A stretch of DNA of 38,727 nucleotides from Marisediminicola senii (lineage in GTDB: Bacteria > Actinomycetota > Actinomycetes > Actinomycetales > Microbacteriaceae), in NCBI RefSeq assembly GCF_011057645.1, contig NZ_JAALGE010000028.1, positions 1-38,727 on the forward strand. Reading direction: 5' to 3'. Of the stretch, positions 8,914-17,403 are shown one piece after another. Below the pieces are notes generated by a model that was not told where the DNA came from, ran no database searches, and saw only the letters and a list, made by a program, of their open reading frames with translations. Every line of letters starts with the position of its first letter. The stretch's first letter is position 1. A program made the translations under genes and the position numbers.

Positions 8914-11235
8914 CTAGCGGTTCTGCGGCTCGATGAAGCGCACGAATGCCCACGTCGCGAGGCTCAGGGCGGCGAACGCAGCGGCAGCCAGCATCCATGG
9001 CAGCATCGCGGCAATCGAGTGCACCTCGCCGAACACGATGCTCGCGGTGATCGTCGCAATGACGAGGACCGTGGCCAGCCACGCGGGCCGCGACCACTCC
9101 AGAATGGCGCGCCCTGGGAGTGACGCGATGGGCAGCGACATCACCATCGCCGACCCCAGGCCGGCCAGGCAGATGGTCGTGAGCGTCTCGCTCGCCACCA
9201 GCGCCCAGAAGCCCTGGCCGGGCCCGACGACACCGTTCACCAGCCACGCGGTCGCCGCGAGCGCCGTCGTCACGCCGAGTTGCACGAGGTTGACCTGCGC
9301 CCGCTGCAGCAGCGGGGTCGCGGCGGCGAACGCGGCTCCGCCGAAAACGCCGACGACGAGGGGCGGTTCGAGGTCGGCCGTGCGGGAGACCACCGCGGCG
9401 ATCGCGGCGGCGAGTAGCATCACGGGCAGAAAACGCAGGGTGGGTTGGATGCGGGCCACCATCCCCCCGAGCCGGATCGCGACCACCGTGCCCACGATGT
9501 TGAGCACCACGAGACCCAGCGCGATCGCGAGGAACAGTCGCAGGTACCGCACCTCGCCGCTCACCCCGCCGGTCAGCGCGATGAACACCGCGGCGACCGT
9601 CACGAGGATGCCGCTGGCGAGCCATGCCGCGACCGGACCGGGGGCGGCCTCGGGTTCGACGTGGCGGCGATCCTGGTTGCGTCCGGTGAGCTGCGTGCCC
9701 GAACGGAAGTAGCGTTCGCGCACCGTCGACGACAGCACGCGCAGCGGCAGGGCGATCAGCGCGAGAAAGAGCAGGGCGAGCAGCGGTGCGGTGTACCAGC
9801 TCGCCGCGGTCGCGGAGGTGGCGGGCGCGGCGAGGCTGGTGCCGAAGGTCGTGGGCGAACCCCAGTTCGACAGGGCCTCGTCGGGGGAGTTCGGCGGAAC
9901 CTCATCGGTCGGCGCGACCGGGGGAACACCCGCGTCATCGCCATCGGCCGAGCCGCCGGAGCCACCCGATCCCGGGTCGCCGGGATCGCCCGGGTTGGTC
10001 GGATCCCCGGGCAGCGGTGCATTCGCCCCATTGTCGGGTTGGGTAGTCGGTGACGGGCGCCCGGGGTTCGTCGAGGGCGACGGTGACGTGGTCGACGGGC
10101 TGGGCGAGGTGGATGCCGCGGCTCGCGACACCTGCACGGGTGTGCTCGGCGACGCGTAGTTGCCGGCGGCATCGCGCTGCACCGCGACGAGCGTGTGCGA
10201 CCCGCCCGTCATGCCGGCCACGACGCAGTCCCAGGTGGAGCCGGAGACCACGGTGGAGCACACCGGCACGTTGTCGAGGTAGACGTCGATGTTGCCGCGG
10301 TCCTCGCCGGTACCCGACACGGTGAAGGTCTGGCTGGCTACAGTGCCTCCGTTCGTGGGCGAGGTGATGACGGCGCTGGCCGGGGCATCCCGGTCGATGG
10401 TGACCCGCTGGGCGGGGGAGTACGCCGAGAGCTGCCCGCCGGCGATGGCGCCGTTGGACTGCTGGGCGCGAATGACGAAGGGTCCACCGGTGGGCCGCGC
10501 GGTGTTGCAGGCCCAGTACCCGGTGCTCTGCACGGGAACGGCGGAACAGTTGGCGTCGACGACGCCGTCGATGGTGACTCGCACCGTGCTGTTGGCGTGC
10601 CCGCGCCCGGAGACGAGCCCGGTGGTGAGGAACGCCCCGTCGCCGTCGATCGTGGGTGGCGCGAGCACATCGACCGTGGTCTCGCCGGGGGCAGCGGCGG
10701 TGCCGTCGGGTACCGACTCGGTGGCGACCAGGCGGATTGCCGCACCATTCGGCAGGGTCGCGCCGGTGCACGACCAGTTGGTGGCCGCCGTCTCGGGAAT
10801 CTCGCACAGGGTCGCACCAGTACCGAGGGTGACCTCGACCGAGCTGCCGGACTGCTTGGTTCCGCCGATGTTGACCGTGCCGGTCGGGGTGAAGCCCGCC
10901 GGGTCGGTGGTGATCGTGGTGCCGGGGATCGCCGCCGGCCGGCCCTCGTCGATCTCGGAGAACGGCTCGAGCTTCTGGGTCGGCGTGACGCCCTCGGCGC
11001 TGGGGCTCGGAGTGGGCGAGACGGTCGGTGCCGCAGACGGCGCTGCGGTCGACAATTCAGTGACGGTGGATGCCGCACCCGCCGCAGTCGCATCAGCCGC
11101 GGGTGCCGCGGCGAGCGGCACGATGCCGACCGTGGCCGCAATAGCTATTGCAGTGAGAACTCGGGCTAGACGGGCAACGCCCCGGCCAGAGCGGCGGGGT
11201 ACGTTGCGGTGATTCGCGGGTTGCGGGTGAGTCAC
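8914..11235 (-). CDS. Ig-like surface protein fused to a polytopic membrane domain
   Basis: This 773-residue envelope protein begins at GTG 11235. A basic N-terminus and hydrophobic stretch (residues 20-48, ending AAAPAADATA) form a signal peptide. Residues 50-90 are Ser/Thr/Pro-rich. The next 300 residues contain several beta-rich, Ig-like or adhesin-like repeats, with paired cysteines (CEIPETAATNWSC, CSAVPVQSTGYWAC, CSTVVSGSTWDC) suggesting disulfide-closed loops. A Pro/Ser/Gly/Asp linker (about 385-475) leads to a hydrophobic C-terminal domain of about 294 residues with eight or so predicted membrane segments. I do not recognise the membrane domain. A surface-attachment or envelope role is inferred from layout only. 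Confidence 0.75.
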   Translation of the reverse strand: MTHPQPANHRNVPRRSGRGVARLARVLTAIAIAATVGIVPLAAAPAADATAAGAASTVTELSTAAPSAAPTVSPTPSPSAEGVTPTQKLEPFSEIDEGRPAAIPGTTITTDPAGFTPTGTVNIGGTKQSGSSVEVTLGTGATLCEIPETAATNWSCTGATLPNGAAIRLVATESVPDGTAAAPGETTVDVLAPPTIDGDGAFLTTGLVSGRGHANSTVRVTIDGVVDANCSAVPVQSTGYWACNTARPTGGPFVIRAQQSNGAIAGGQLSAYSPAQRVTIDRDAPASAVITSPTNGGTVASQTFTVSGTGEDRGNIDVYLDNVPVCSTVVSGSTWDCVVAGMTGGSHTLVAVQRDAAGNYASPSTPVQVSRAAASTSPSPSTTSPSPSTNPGRPSPTTQPDNGANAPLPGDPTNPGDPGDPGSGGSGGSADGDDAGVPPVAPTDEVPPNSPDEALSNWGSPTTFGTSLAAPATSATAASWYTAPLLALLFLALIALPLRVLSSTVRERYFRSGTQLTGRNQDRRHVEPEAAPGPVAAWLASGILVTVAAVFIALTGGVSGEVRYLRLFLAIALGLVVLNIVGTVVAIRLGGMVARIQPTLRFLPVMLLAAAIAAVVSRTADLEPPLVVGVFGGAAFAAATPLLQRAQVNLVQLGVTTALAATAWLVNGVVGPGQGFWALVASETLTTICLAGLGSAMVMSLPIASLPGRAILEWSRPAWLATVLVIATITASIVFGEVHSIAAMLPWMLAAAAFAALSLATWAFVRFIEPQNR

Positions 11236-11389
11236 CGTGGATCCAATGCAATTACGGCTGGGTATGCCGTGTGGTGTGGTGCTGTTATCGTGCGGAGTCG
11301 GCGTGAACCTCCTCCGACCCTGCCTTCGGGTCGTGCGCCCTGCCCCCTTGCGGATTCACAGCGACGACCCTCGAGTGATTCGAGAGACC

Positions 11390-12862
11390 ATGCGCCGCCC
11401 CAATGAATCTGAGTGGCTACGGGCCCCCCTCGGCCTCGCGGCCATGATACCTGCGCAATGCGTCGTCGGGGTGACTTCTTCGGCGATTCAGGTCGAGGGT
11501 GCTTTTCGCGACGACGGACGCCTCGAATCGACCTGGGATACCTTCATGGCCCAGCCCGGCCGCATCGCCGACGGCAGCAATGCCGCGATCGCCGCTGACC
11601 AGTACCACCGGTCCGCTGGCGATGTGCAGCTGCTACGGGAACTCGGGGTCGACTCGTACCGGTTGTCACTCGGCTGGCCGCGCCTGCAGCCCGGGGGTCG
11701 CGGCGGGGCCAACCGTGCCGCGATCGCGTACTACGACCGGTTGCTCGACGACCTGTTGCGGGCCGGCATCCACACCGCGGTCGCCCTCCATCACTGGGAT
11801 GTACCCGAGCCACTGCAGCACATCGGCGGCTGGCTCAACCGCGACACCGCGAGCCGCCTCGCCGATTTCGCCTACCTCGCGGGGGAGGCGTTCGGCGACC
11901 GCGTCGACGCCTGGACCACCCTCACCGAGCCCGCGACGGTCACCACGTCGGGGTACGGATCGGGCCGCCACGCGCCCGGCGCGACCCTCGGCAGCATGCT
12001 CGGCGGCTCGGTGAACTCGGGCCCAGGACTCGTCTCGGTCGCCCACCACCAGTTGCTCGGACACGGCCTCGCTGTCGAGGCGCTGCGCGCGGCCGACGTG
12101 CGCGGAACCATCGGTATCGACAATGTTCATACCGTTGTCGAGCCGGCGTCGGACCGAATGGATGACGCGTTGCGGGCGTCGCTGCACCGCATCGTGCAGC
12201 ACGCTCTCTATGCGGACCCGGTGCTGCTCGGACGCTACCCGTCGCCCTCCGACGAGCAGCGCGATGCGGCCCCTCAGCTGTTCGACTACCTCGAGCGCGT
12301 CGACCCGCGCGACCTCGCCGTGATGTCGGCGCCGATCGACCGCTACGGCGTGGTGTACCGCGGGCCGGTGCGGCTCGTGGCGGGCGGTGCGGCTGGCATC
12401 GGCGCGGGAGTCGGCGCGGGTGCGGGCCGGGTCGTCGGCGCAGGAATCGGCGCGGGAGTGGGCAGGGTCGTCGAGCTCGACGCCGATCCGGATGCCCTCG
12501 TCGCGACCCTTCGCGAGCTCGGCGCGCACTACGGCGAGGCGCTCCCGCCCGTGGTCGTCACGACCGGCGCGAGCTACCCCGACGTCGCACGGGTGCCCGG
12601 CGACGACACCTCGCCGCCGAACGACGCGCACCGCATCGGCTACCTCGGCGATCACCTCGCCGCGCTGTCGGACATGGCATCAGGCGCCGGCGTCGCCGGG
12701 GTGACGATCGCCGGTTTCGACATCGACTCGTTCCTCGACGGCTGGGACTGGACTGCGGGCTTCACCCAGCCGACCGGTCTGGTCGCGGTCGACCGCAACA
12801 CCCGCGACCGCACGCCGAAGCGTAGCTACCGCTGGCTGCAGCAGCTGTTGGGCGGGCGCTGA
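11390..12862 (+). CDS. Glycoside hydrolase family 1 homologue lacking the catalytic nucleophile
   Basis: The 490-residue product aligns along its length with family 1 beta-glucosidases. It has GVTSSAIQVEGAFRDDGR (26-44), ALHHWDVPEPLQHIGGWLNR (132-151), the acid/base region TLTEP (177-181) and a C-terminal DWTAGFTQPTGLVAVD. Canonical TLNEP is TLTEP here. The usual ITENG nucleophile motif is VTTG (390-393), replacing the Glu with Thr391. The substrate-contacting Glu of the usual FEW motif is Asp in WDW. A Gly/Ala-rich insert covers 331-360. Activity as a retaining glucosidase is therefore unlikely. ATG 11390 is chosen because family homology begins soon after; ATG 11444 or GTG 11375 are alternatives. 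Confidence 0.82.
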   Translation: MRRPNESEWLRAPLGLAAMIPAQCVVGVTSSAIQVEGAFRDDGRLESTWDTFMAQPGRIADGSNAAIAADQYHRSAGDVQLLRELGVDSYRLSLGWPRLQPGGRGGANRAAIAYYDRLLDDLLRAGIHTAVALHHWDVPEPLQHIGGWLNRDTASRLADFAYLAGEAFGDRVDAWTTLTEPATVTTSGYGSGRHAPGATLGSMLGGSVNSGPGLVSVAHHQLLGHGLAVEALRAADVRGTIGIDNVHTVVEPASDRMDDALRASLHRIVQHALYADPVLLGRYPSPSDEQRDAAPQLFDYLERVDPRDLAVMSAPIDRYGVVYRGPVRLVAGGAAGIGAGVGAGAGRVVGAGIGAGVGRVVELDADPDALVATLRELGAHYGEALPPVVVTTGASYPDVARVPGDDTSPPNDAHRIGYLGDHLAALSDMASGAGVAGVTIAGFDIDSFLDGWDWTAGFTQPTGLVAVDRNTRDRTPKRSYRWLQQLLGGR

Positions 12863-12933
12863 CTGGACGGGCGCTGACCGGGTAGCTGCCTCAGCGGGCG
12901 CTATCGCGGCGTATCGACGGGCCGGGCTCGCGT

Positions 12934-13635
12934 TTACGCCGTCTTCTCTGGCTTGGGTGGATGCGGCCGGCCGATGTGTCCGAGGATCGCGACGATGATC
13001 GAGATCACCGCCGACAGCGTCATTCCCCACACGAGGCCGAAGTTCAGCAGGTAGGCCCCTGCCGCCGCTCCCGCACCGATGAGGATCAGCGCACCGAGGC
13101 GGCGCTTCCACGGCTGGCCTCCGCGCTGCCCGAAGTAGGAGTCGAAGGCGAGGCCGACCATGGTCGACGTGACGACGACGGTCGTGACATCCTTCACCGC
13201 AATGTGCCGCGCGGCACCGGCCTGGATCCCCATCGCGAGCCCGAGCAGGCCGGTCACGGTGAGGGCGACCCATTCCGGGCGGTCGGGTCCACTGACCCCG
13301 GTGATGATCGCCGACGCCGAGATCACCACGGCGACCGCGGCGAGCAGCGCGGTGGAGTGGGTCGTCCAGCCGGCGGGTAGTGATCGCAGTGTGCGTCCGG
13401 CGACGACGGCGCCGAGCATGAACCCGATCAGCGCGACGATCGGCCCGAAGATCGGCAGGTCGTCAGCTCCCACCAGCGCCATGCCGAGGATGACCACGTT
13501 GCCGGTCATGTTGCCGGTGAACACCCGGTCGAGTCCGAGGTAGCCGACCGCGTCGATCACGCCGGTGGAGAAGGTCAGCGCCAGCATCAGGCCGAGGTGG
13601 AGTCCGACGGGGTGTTCGCGAAGCCGGTTGCGCAC
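12934..13635 (-). CDS. DUF1275 (YoaK family) membrane protein
   Basis: This 233-residue integral membrane protein belongs to the YoaK/DUF1275 family, whose function is unknown. The N-terminal segment LMLALTFSTGVIDAVGYLGL is followed by the family motif VFTGNMTGNVVILG. Five to six further hydrophobic helices include LALIGFMLGAVVAG-like, GLLGLAMGIQAGAARHIAVKDVTT and a C-terminal GMTLSAVISIIVAILG. GTG 13635 is chosen because GGAG lies five bases upstream and the family homology starts near it; a longer frame to 13854 runs into the divergent promoter region. It converges with the GH1-like gene, 71 bp away. Confidence 0.9.
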   Translation of the reverse strand: MRNRLREHPVGLHLGLMLALTFSTGVIDAVGYLGLDRVFTGNMTGNVVILGMALVGADDLPIFGPIVALIGFMLGAVVAGRTLRSLPAGWTTHSTALLAAVAVVISASAIITGVSGPDRPEWVALTVTGLLGLAMGIQAGAARHIAVKDVTTVVVTSTMVGLAFDSYFGQRGGQPWKRRLGALILIGAGAAAGAYLLNFGLVWGMTLSAVISIIVAILGHIGRPHPPKPEKTA

Positions 13636-13768
13636 GGGTACTCCAGGGGTCGAGGGGCGGGTCGGGATCGGGGCGGGACTGGTGCAGGGCTGATGCGGGC
13701 AGGACTCCACACCATGCCGACCCGACGACCGAACCATGGGCGACCGGACGCTACTGTGAGGATGAGTC

Positions 13769-14890
13769 TTGGCTGTGAAAACGATAGTAGATAGCGAACG
13801 GGCGGTCGGAATGCACGGTGACCCCGAGATCCTCCATGCCGGCGACGGGCCCATCCGGTCGGCGAAGTACGTGCCCGTGGAGCCAGGCAGCTATCTCTGG
13901 GGCCGGTTGCCGTGCGCGACCGACAGCCCGGTGATGACGATCGACTCGGGCGACGAGGTCACCATCGACACCCTCAGCCACGAGGGCATCCTCGAAGACC
14001 AGGGGCGCGACCCCGCCGCATTCTTCGGCGCGCACGGTGTGGACCGCGACCACGTTCTGGCCGATGCCGTGGCGATCGCGGCATCCAGCTACCCCCGAGA
14101 CCGTACGACCGACGGACCCCACGTCGTCAGCGGCCCCATCCGCATCGCGGGTGCCCGCCCCGGCGACCTGCTCAGGGTGACCGTGCTCGACACCCAGCGC
14201 CGGGTGCCGTACGGCGTGATCTCGAACCGGCACACCCGCGGCGCGCTGCCCGACGAGTACCCGGCCGGCGGCGAGACGGTGAGCGTGTTCGCGTCGGTCG
14301 ACGCCGACGGGCGCGGGTCGCTTCCGCTGACCGAGGGCGGCGAGAAGCGGGTGACGTTCGGGCTCGCGCCGTTCCTCGGCATTATGGGCGTCGCGGTGTC
14401 GGACGAGGTGCGTCCGCACTCGGTGCCGCCCGGGCGCCACGGCGGCAACATCGACATCAACCTGCTGACCGCCGGGTCGTCGCTGTACCTCCCGGTGCAG
14501 GTCGACGGTGCGCTCGCCTACGTCGGCGACCCGCACTTCGCGCAGGGCGACGGCGAGGTGTCGCTCACCGCGATGGAGGCGTCGCTGCGGACCGACCTGC
14601 GCTTCGAGGTGGTGACCCAGGCCGACGCGATCGCGCAGTTCGGTGAACTGGTCGGTCCGATGGCCGAGACCAGCGAGTTCCTGGTGCCGACCGGTATGGA
14701 CGAAGACCTCGACGAGGCGATGCGGCAGTGCGTGCGGGCCGCGATCGCGCTGCTGCGGGCGCGCTACGGCATGGACGCGCACCTCGCCTACGCCTACCTC
14801 AGCGCCGCGACGGACTTCAACATCTCGCAGGTCGTCGACCTCGTGAAGGGCGTGCACGCGCGCATTCGGGTGAGTGATTTCGGTGGGTGA
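13769..14890 (+). CDS. fmdA: Acetamidase/formamidase family protein
   Basis: This 373-residue amidohydrolase belongs to the FmdA/AmdA family, which hydrolyses formamide, acetamide or similar small amides to ammonia and the acid. Family blocks are TIDTLSHEGI with the following Asp/Gly stretch, SGPIRIAGARPGDLLRVTVLD, GVISNRHTRGALP, PFLGIMGVAVSDE, PPGRHGGNIDINLLTAGSSL and GDPHFAQGDGEVSLTAMEAS (His and Glu presumed metal or catalytic ligands). TTG 13769 is used because GAGGA at 13758-13762 is well placed; GTG 13775 is possible. The amidase gene starts seven bases after its stop, so the two form an operon for releasing ammonia from amides; the true substrate is unknown. Confidence 0.88.
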   Translation: MAVKTIVDSERAVGMHGDPEILHAGDGPIRSAKYVPVEPGSYLWGRLPCATDSPVMTIDSGDEVTIDTLSHEGILEDQGRDPAAFFGAHGVDRDHVLADAVAIAASSYPRDRTTDGPHVVSGPIRIAGARPGDLLRVTVLDTQRRVPYGVISNRHTRGALPDEYPAGGETVSVFASVDADGRGSLPLTEGGEKRVTFGLAPFLGIMGVAVSDEVRPHSVPPGRHGGNIDINLLTAGSSLYLPVQVDGALAYVGDPHFAQGDGEVSLTAMEASLRTDLRFEVVTQADAIAQFGELVGPMAETSEFLVPTGMDEDLDEAMRQCVRAAIALLRARYGMDAHLAYAYLSAATDFNISQVVDLVKGVHARIRVSDFGG

Positions 14891-14897
14891 GGATCAG

Positions 14898-16511
14898 ATG
14901 GATGCTGCTGCTGACGGTTCTCGCGTGAACCCCGATTCACCCGCCGTGCCGGGTGCCGTGCCGCCGCGTACCGACGCCCCCGCCGGGCTGCTCGACGCTG
15001 TCGAGGCATACGAAGCGGCGCTGATGGCGAACGACGTGGAGGCGCTCGACGCCTTCTTCGCGCCGGGGCCGGACACGCTGCGAGGCGATGCCTCCGGGGT
15101 GCTCGTGGGGCACGACCGCATCGCCGCGTTCCGCGCTCGCCGCGGGGGAACGCCGCGCCGCAGCATCCACAGCACCCATGTGCGCGCGATCGACGACGAC
15201 CACGCCCTCGTCGTGACCGTCGGCGCACCCGTGCGGGGTGGACGCGGGCAGCAGACGCAGCTGTGGCGACGGGATGCCGCCGGCTGGCTGATCGACGTCG
15301 CCCACGTGAGCGCGCCCCCGCCCGCCATCGACTCGAGTGTCTGGCGGGTGGTGGGCACCCCGCTGGTGCCGGGCGCACTGGGCGATCAACCGCAGCGCAT
15401 CGACCCGCTGCCGCTCGCCGGCCTGCGCGTCGCCGTGAAGGACCTGTTCGATGTCGCCGGTCACGCTGTCGGCGGGGGAGTGCCCGCCTACCTCGCGGAA
15501 TCCCGGCCCGCGACCGAGCACGCCCCGGCCGTCGCCGCGCTGCTTGCCGCCGGGGCCGAGGTCACCGGCATCGCGCGCACCGACGAGTTCGCCTACAGCA
15601 TCGCCGGGCGCAATCCGCACTACGGCACCCCGCCGAACCCGGCGGTCGTCGGCGGTATCCCCGGCGGCTCGTCGAACGGGCCGGCATCCGCGGTCGCCCT
15701 CGGGCAGGCCGACATCGGCTTGGGCACCGATACCGGCGGATCGGTTCGCGTGCCCGCGTCGTACCAGGGACTCTGGGGCCTCCGCACGACGCACGGTGCC
15801 GTCGACCGGGGCGGGCTCCTTCCGCTGGCGCCGTCGTTCGACACCGTGGGCTGGCTGACCCGCGATGCCGGGATGCTGCGGGCCGCGGCATCCACGAGCC
15901 TCGCCGGCGATGCGACCGTGACCGGGTTCGTCACGTGCGACGCGCTCAGTGCGCTCGCCGACGACGACGTGCGGGCGGCGTTCGAGCACACGGTTGCGCG
16001 GCTCGGCGACGAAGGGTTGGTGCCCGCGCTCGATACCGTCGAACTGCCCGATGCCGATGGACTGCTCGAGTGCTTCCGTACGGTGCAGGCCGCCGAGGCG
16101 TGGGCCGTTCACGGTGCGTGGGTGGCGACGCATCCGGGAGCGCTCGGGGCCGACATCGCCAGCCGGTTCGCGTGGGCCTCCGGCTTCACCGCAGAGGACG
16201 AGCGGGCCGCCCGAACTGCCCTCGAGACGGCGCGGGCCGAGCTCGAGGCCGCCCTCGCCGGACGCACGCTGCTGCTTCCCTCCGCGTCATCCGCTGCCCC
16301 TCAGGCCACCGCGTCCGCGGAAGAGAATGAGCGCACCCGCGCGCGCACCCTGCGGCTGACCTGCGTGGCCGGAATCCTCGGGGCGCCCGGGCTGTCGGTT
16401 CCGTTGCTGGAGGTCGCGGAGGGCCCGGTCGGGTTCTGCCTCGTCGGGCCGCGCGGCAGCGACCTCGCGCTCATCGACGCGTGCGAGCGGTTCGCGCGGG
16501 CGCTCGCGTAG
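14898..16511 (+). CDS. AtzH-like domain fused to an amidase-signature hydrolase
   Basis: This two-domain protein has 537 residues. Residues 30-138 form a SnoaL-like, AtzH/DUF3225-type domain (AVEAYEAALMANDVEALDAF, HSTHVRAIDDDHALVV, GWLIDVAHVS). Residues 150-537 form an amidase-signature domain with Lys181 (VAVKDLFDV), cis-Ser258 (GGSSNG) and nucleophile Ser282 (GTDTGGSVR). Amidase-signature enzymes hydrolyse C-N bonds by a Ser-cisSer-Lys triad. In s-triazine degraders AtzH is a separate small protein acting beside the AtzE amidase, so this fusion hints at a carboxylated-urea or related substrate. That link is inference. ATG 14898 follows GAGGA closely; GTG 14874 would overlap fmdA. Confidence 0.87.
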   Translation: MDAAADGSRVNPDSPAVPGAVPPRTDAPAGLLDAVEAYEAALMANDVEALDAFFAPGPDTLRGDASGVLVGHDRIAAFRARRGGTPRRSIHSTHVRAIDDDHALVVTVGAPVRGGRGQQTQLWRRDAAGWLIDVAHVSAPPPAIDSSVWRVVGTPLVPGALGDQPQRIDPLPLAGLRVAVKDLFDVAGHAVGGGVPAYLAESRPATEHAPAVAALLAAGAEVTGIARTDEFAYSIAGRNPHYGTPPNPAVVGGIPGGSSNGPASAVALGQADIGLGTDTGGSVRVPASYQGLWGLRTTHGAVDRGGLLPLAPSFDTVGWLTRDAGMLRAAASTSLAGDATVTGFVTCDALSALADDDVRAAFEHTVARLGDEGLVPALDTVELPDADGLLECFRTVQAAEAWAVHGAWVATHPGALGADIASRFAWASGFTAEDERAARTALETARAELEAALAGRTLLLPSASSAAPQATASAEENERTRARTLRLTCVAGILGAPGLSVPLLEVAEGPVGFCLVGPRGSDLALIDACERFARALA

Positions 16512-16562
16512 CTGACCGAAGCCCGCACGCGCGCATGCACGTGCGGGCACCGGCCGCGGATA

Positions 16563-17300
16563 TCACCAGGCGACGGGGCCATTCACGTCAGTGAACGTGC
16601 CGGTGGGCCCGTCGGCGGGGATCGTCGCCATGATCACGGCTGAGCGGGCACCTTGCGCGGGGGTGAGCAGGCCACGGTGGCCGTTGAGGTCGGTGGCGAC
16701 GAAACCGGGGCACACGGCATTGACGAGAATGTTCTCCGAGACGAGATCCCGGGCGTACATCATCGTCACCGCCGTCAACGCGGTCTTGGATGGCACGTAG
16801 CCGAGGGCGATCGGATCGGTGTTGCCGAAGTCCGAAATGGCGGCGAGGGATCCCGCGCTGCTGGAGACGTTGACGATGCGGGGCAATTCGGACCGGCGCA
16901 GGAGCGGCAGGAACGCACTCGTGACGGTAATCACGCCGAACACGTTCGTCTCGAACACGGAGCGCACGTGGTCCACGTCGGCGGTGCGGGGCAGCTGGCC
17001 GGCGAAGTCGGCGCCGGGCTGGTGGCTGATCCCGGCGTTGTTGATCAGCGCATCCAGGCGCCCGTGGTCGGCCAGGACCCTCTCGGCAGCGGCGGCGACG
17101 GAACCGGGATCGGTCACGTCGAGCGCGACGGCGGTGACGGCTCCGCCATCGGCGCGGAGCTCAGCCGCGGTTCGTTCTCCACGTTCGAGGCTGCGCGCGC
17201 CGATGATGACGGTGTGGCCGAGCGCCGCCAGTTGCGCGGCGATTTCGCGGCCGATGCCTTTGTTGCCTCCGGTGATGAGGGCGATCATGTGGTCAGTCAT
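16563..17300 (-). CDS. SDR family NAD(P)-dependent oxidoreductase
   Basis: This 245-residue classical short-chain dehydrogenase/reductase has the cofactor motif TGGNKGIG at residues 10-17, DVTD near 63, NNAGIS near 87, the catalytic Ser in NVSSSAGSLA and the YVPSK pair. The G-A-R after strand beta-2 (IIGARS) suggests NADP(H). It ends with a ...DVNGPVAW motif typical of the family. The ATG at 17300 has an AAAGGA ribosome-binding site. It is divergent from the broken AraC regulator at 17404, which was probably its regulator. Substrate unknown. Confidence 0.92.
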   Translation of the reverse strand: MTDHMIALITGGNKGIGREIAAQLAALGHTVIIGARSLERGERTAAELRADGGAVTAVALDVTDPGSVAAAAERVLADHGRLDALINNAGISHQPGADFAGQLPRTADVDHVRSVFETNVFGVITVTSAFLPLLRRSELPRIVNVSSSAGSLAAISDFGNTDPIALGYVPSKTALTAVTMMYARDLVSENILVNAVCPGFVATDLNGHRGLLTPAQGARSAVIMATIPADGPTGTFTDVNGPVAW

Positions 17301-17391
17301 GGTGGTGTCCTTTCACGAACGTCGAACTGTGAATTCAGCCTGCCGCCCGTCATCGGGATTGCGAATAATGTCGAGTCCGCATTACATGCTC

Positions 17392-17397
17392 TAAAGT
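17392..17397 (+). promoter_or_regulatory. Putative -10 element of the AraC gene (leaderless)
   Basis: TAAAGT ends seven bases before the ATG at 17404, so transcription would begin at the start codon itself. No Shine-Dalgarno is present. It lies in the 103-bp divergent region shared with the SDR gene. Confidence 0.4.
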
Positions 17398-17403
17398 CCC
17401 GAT

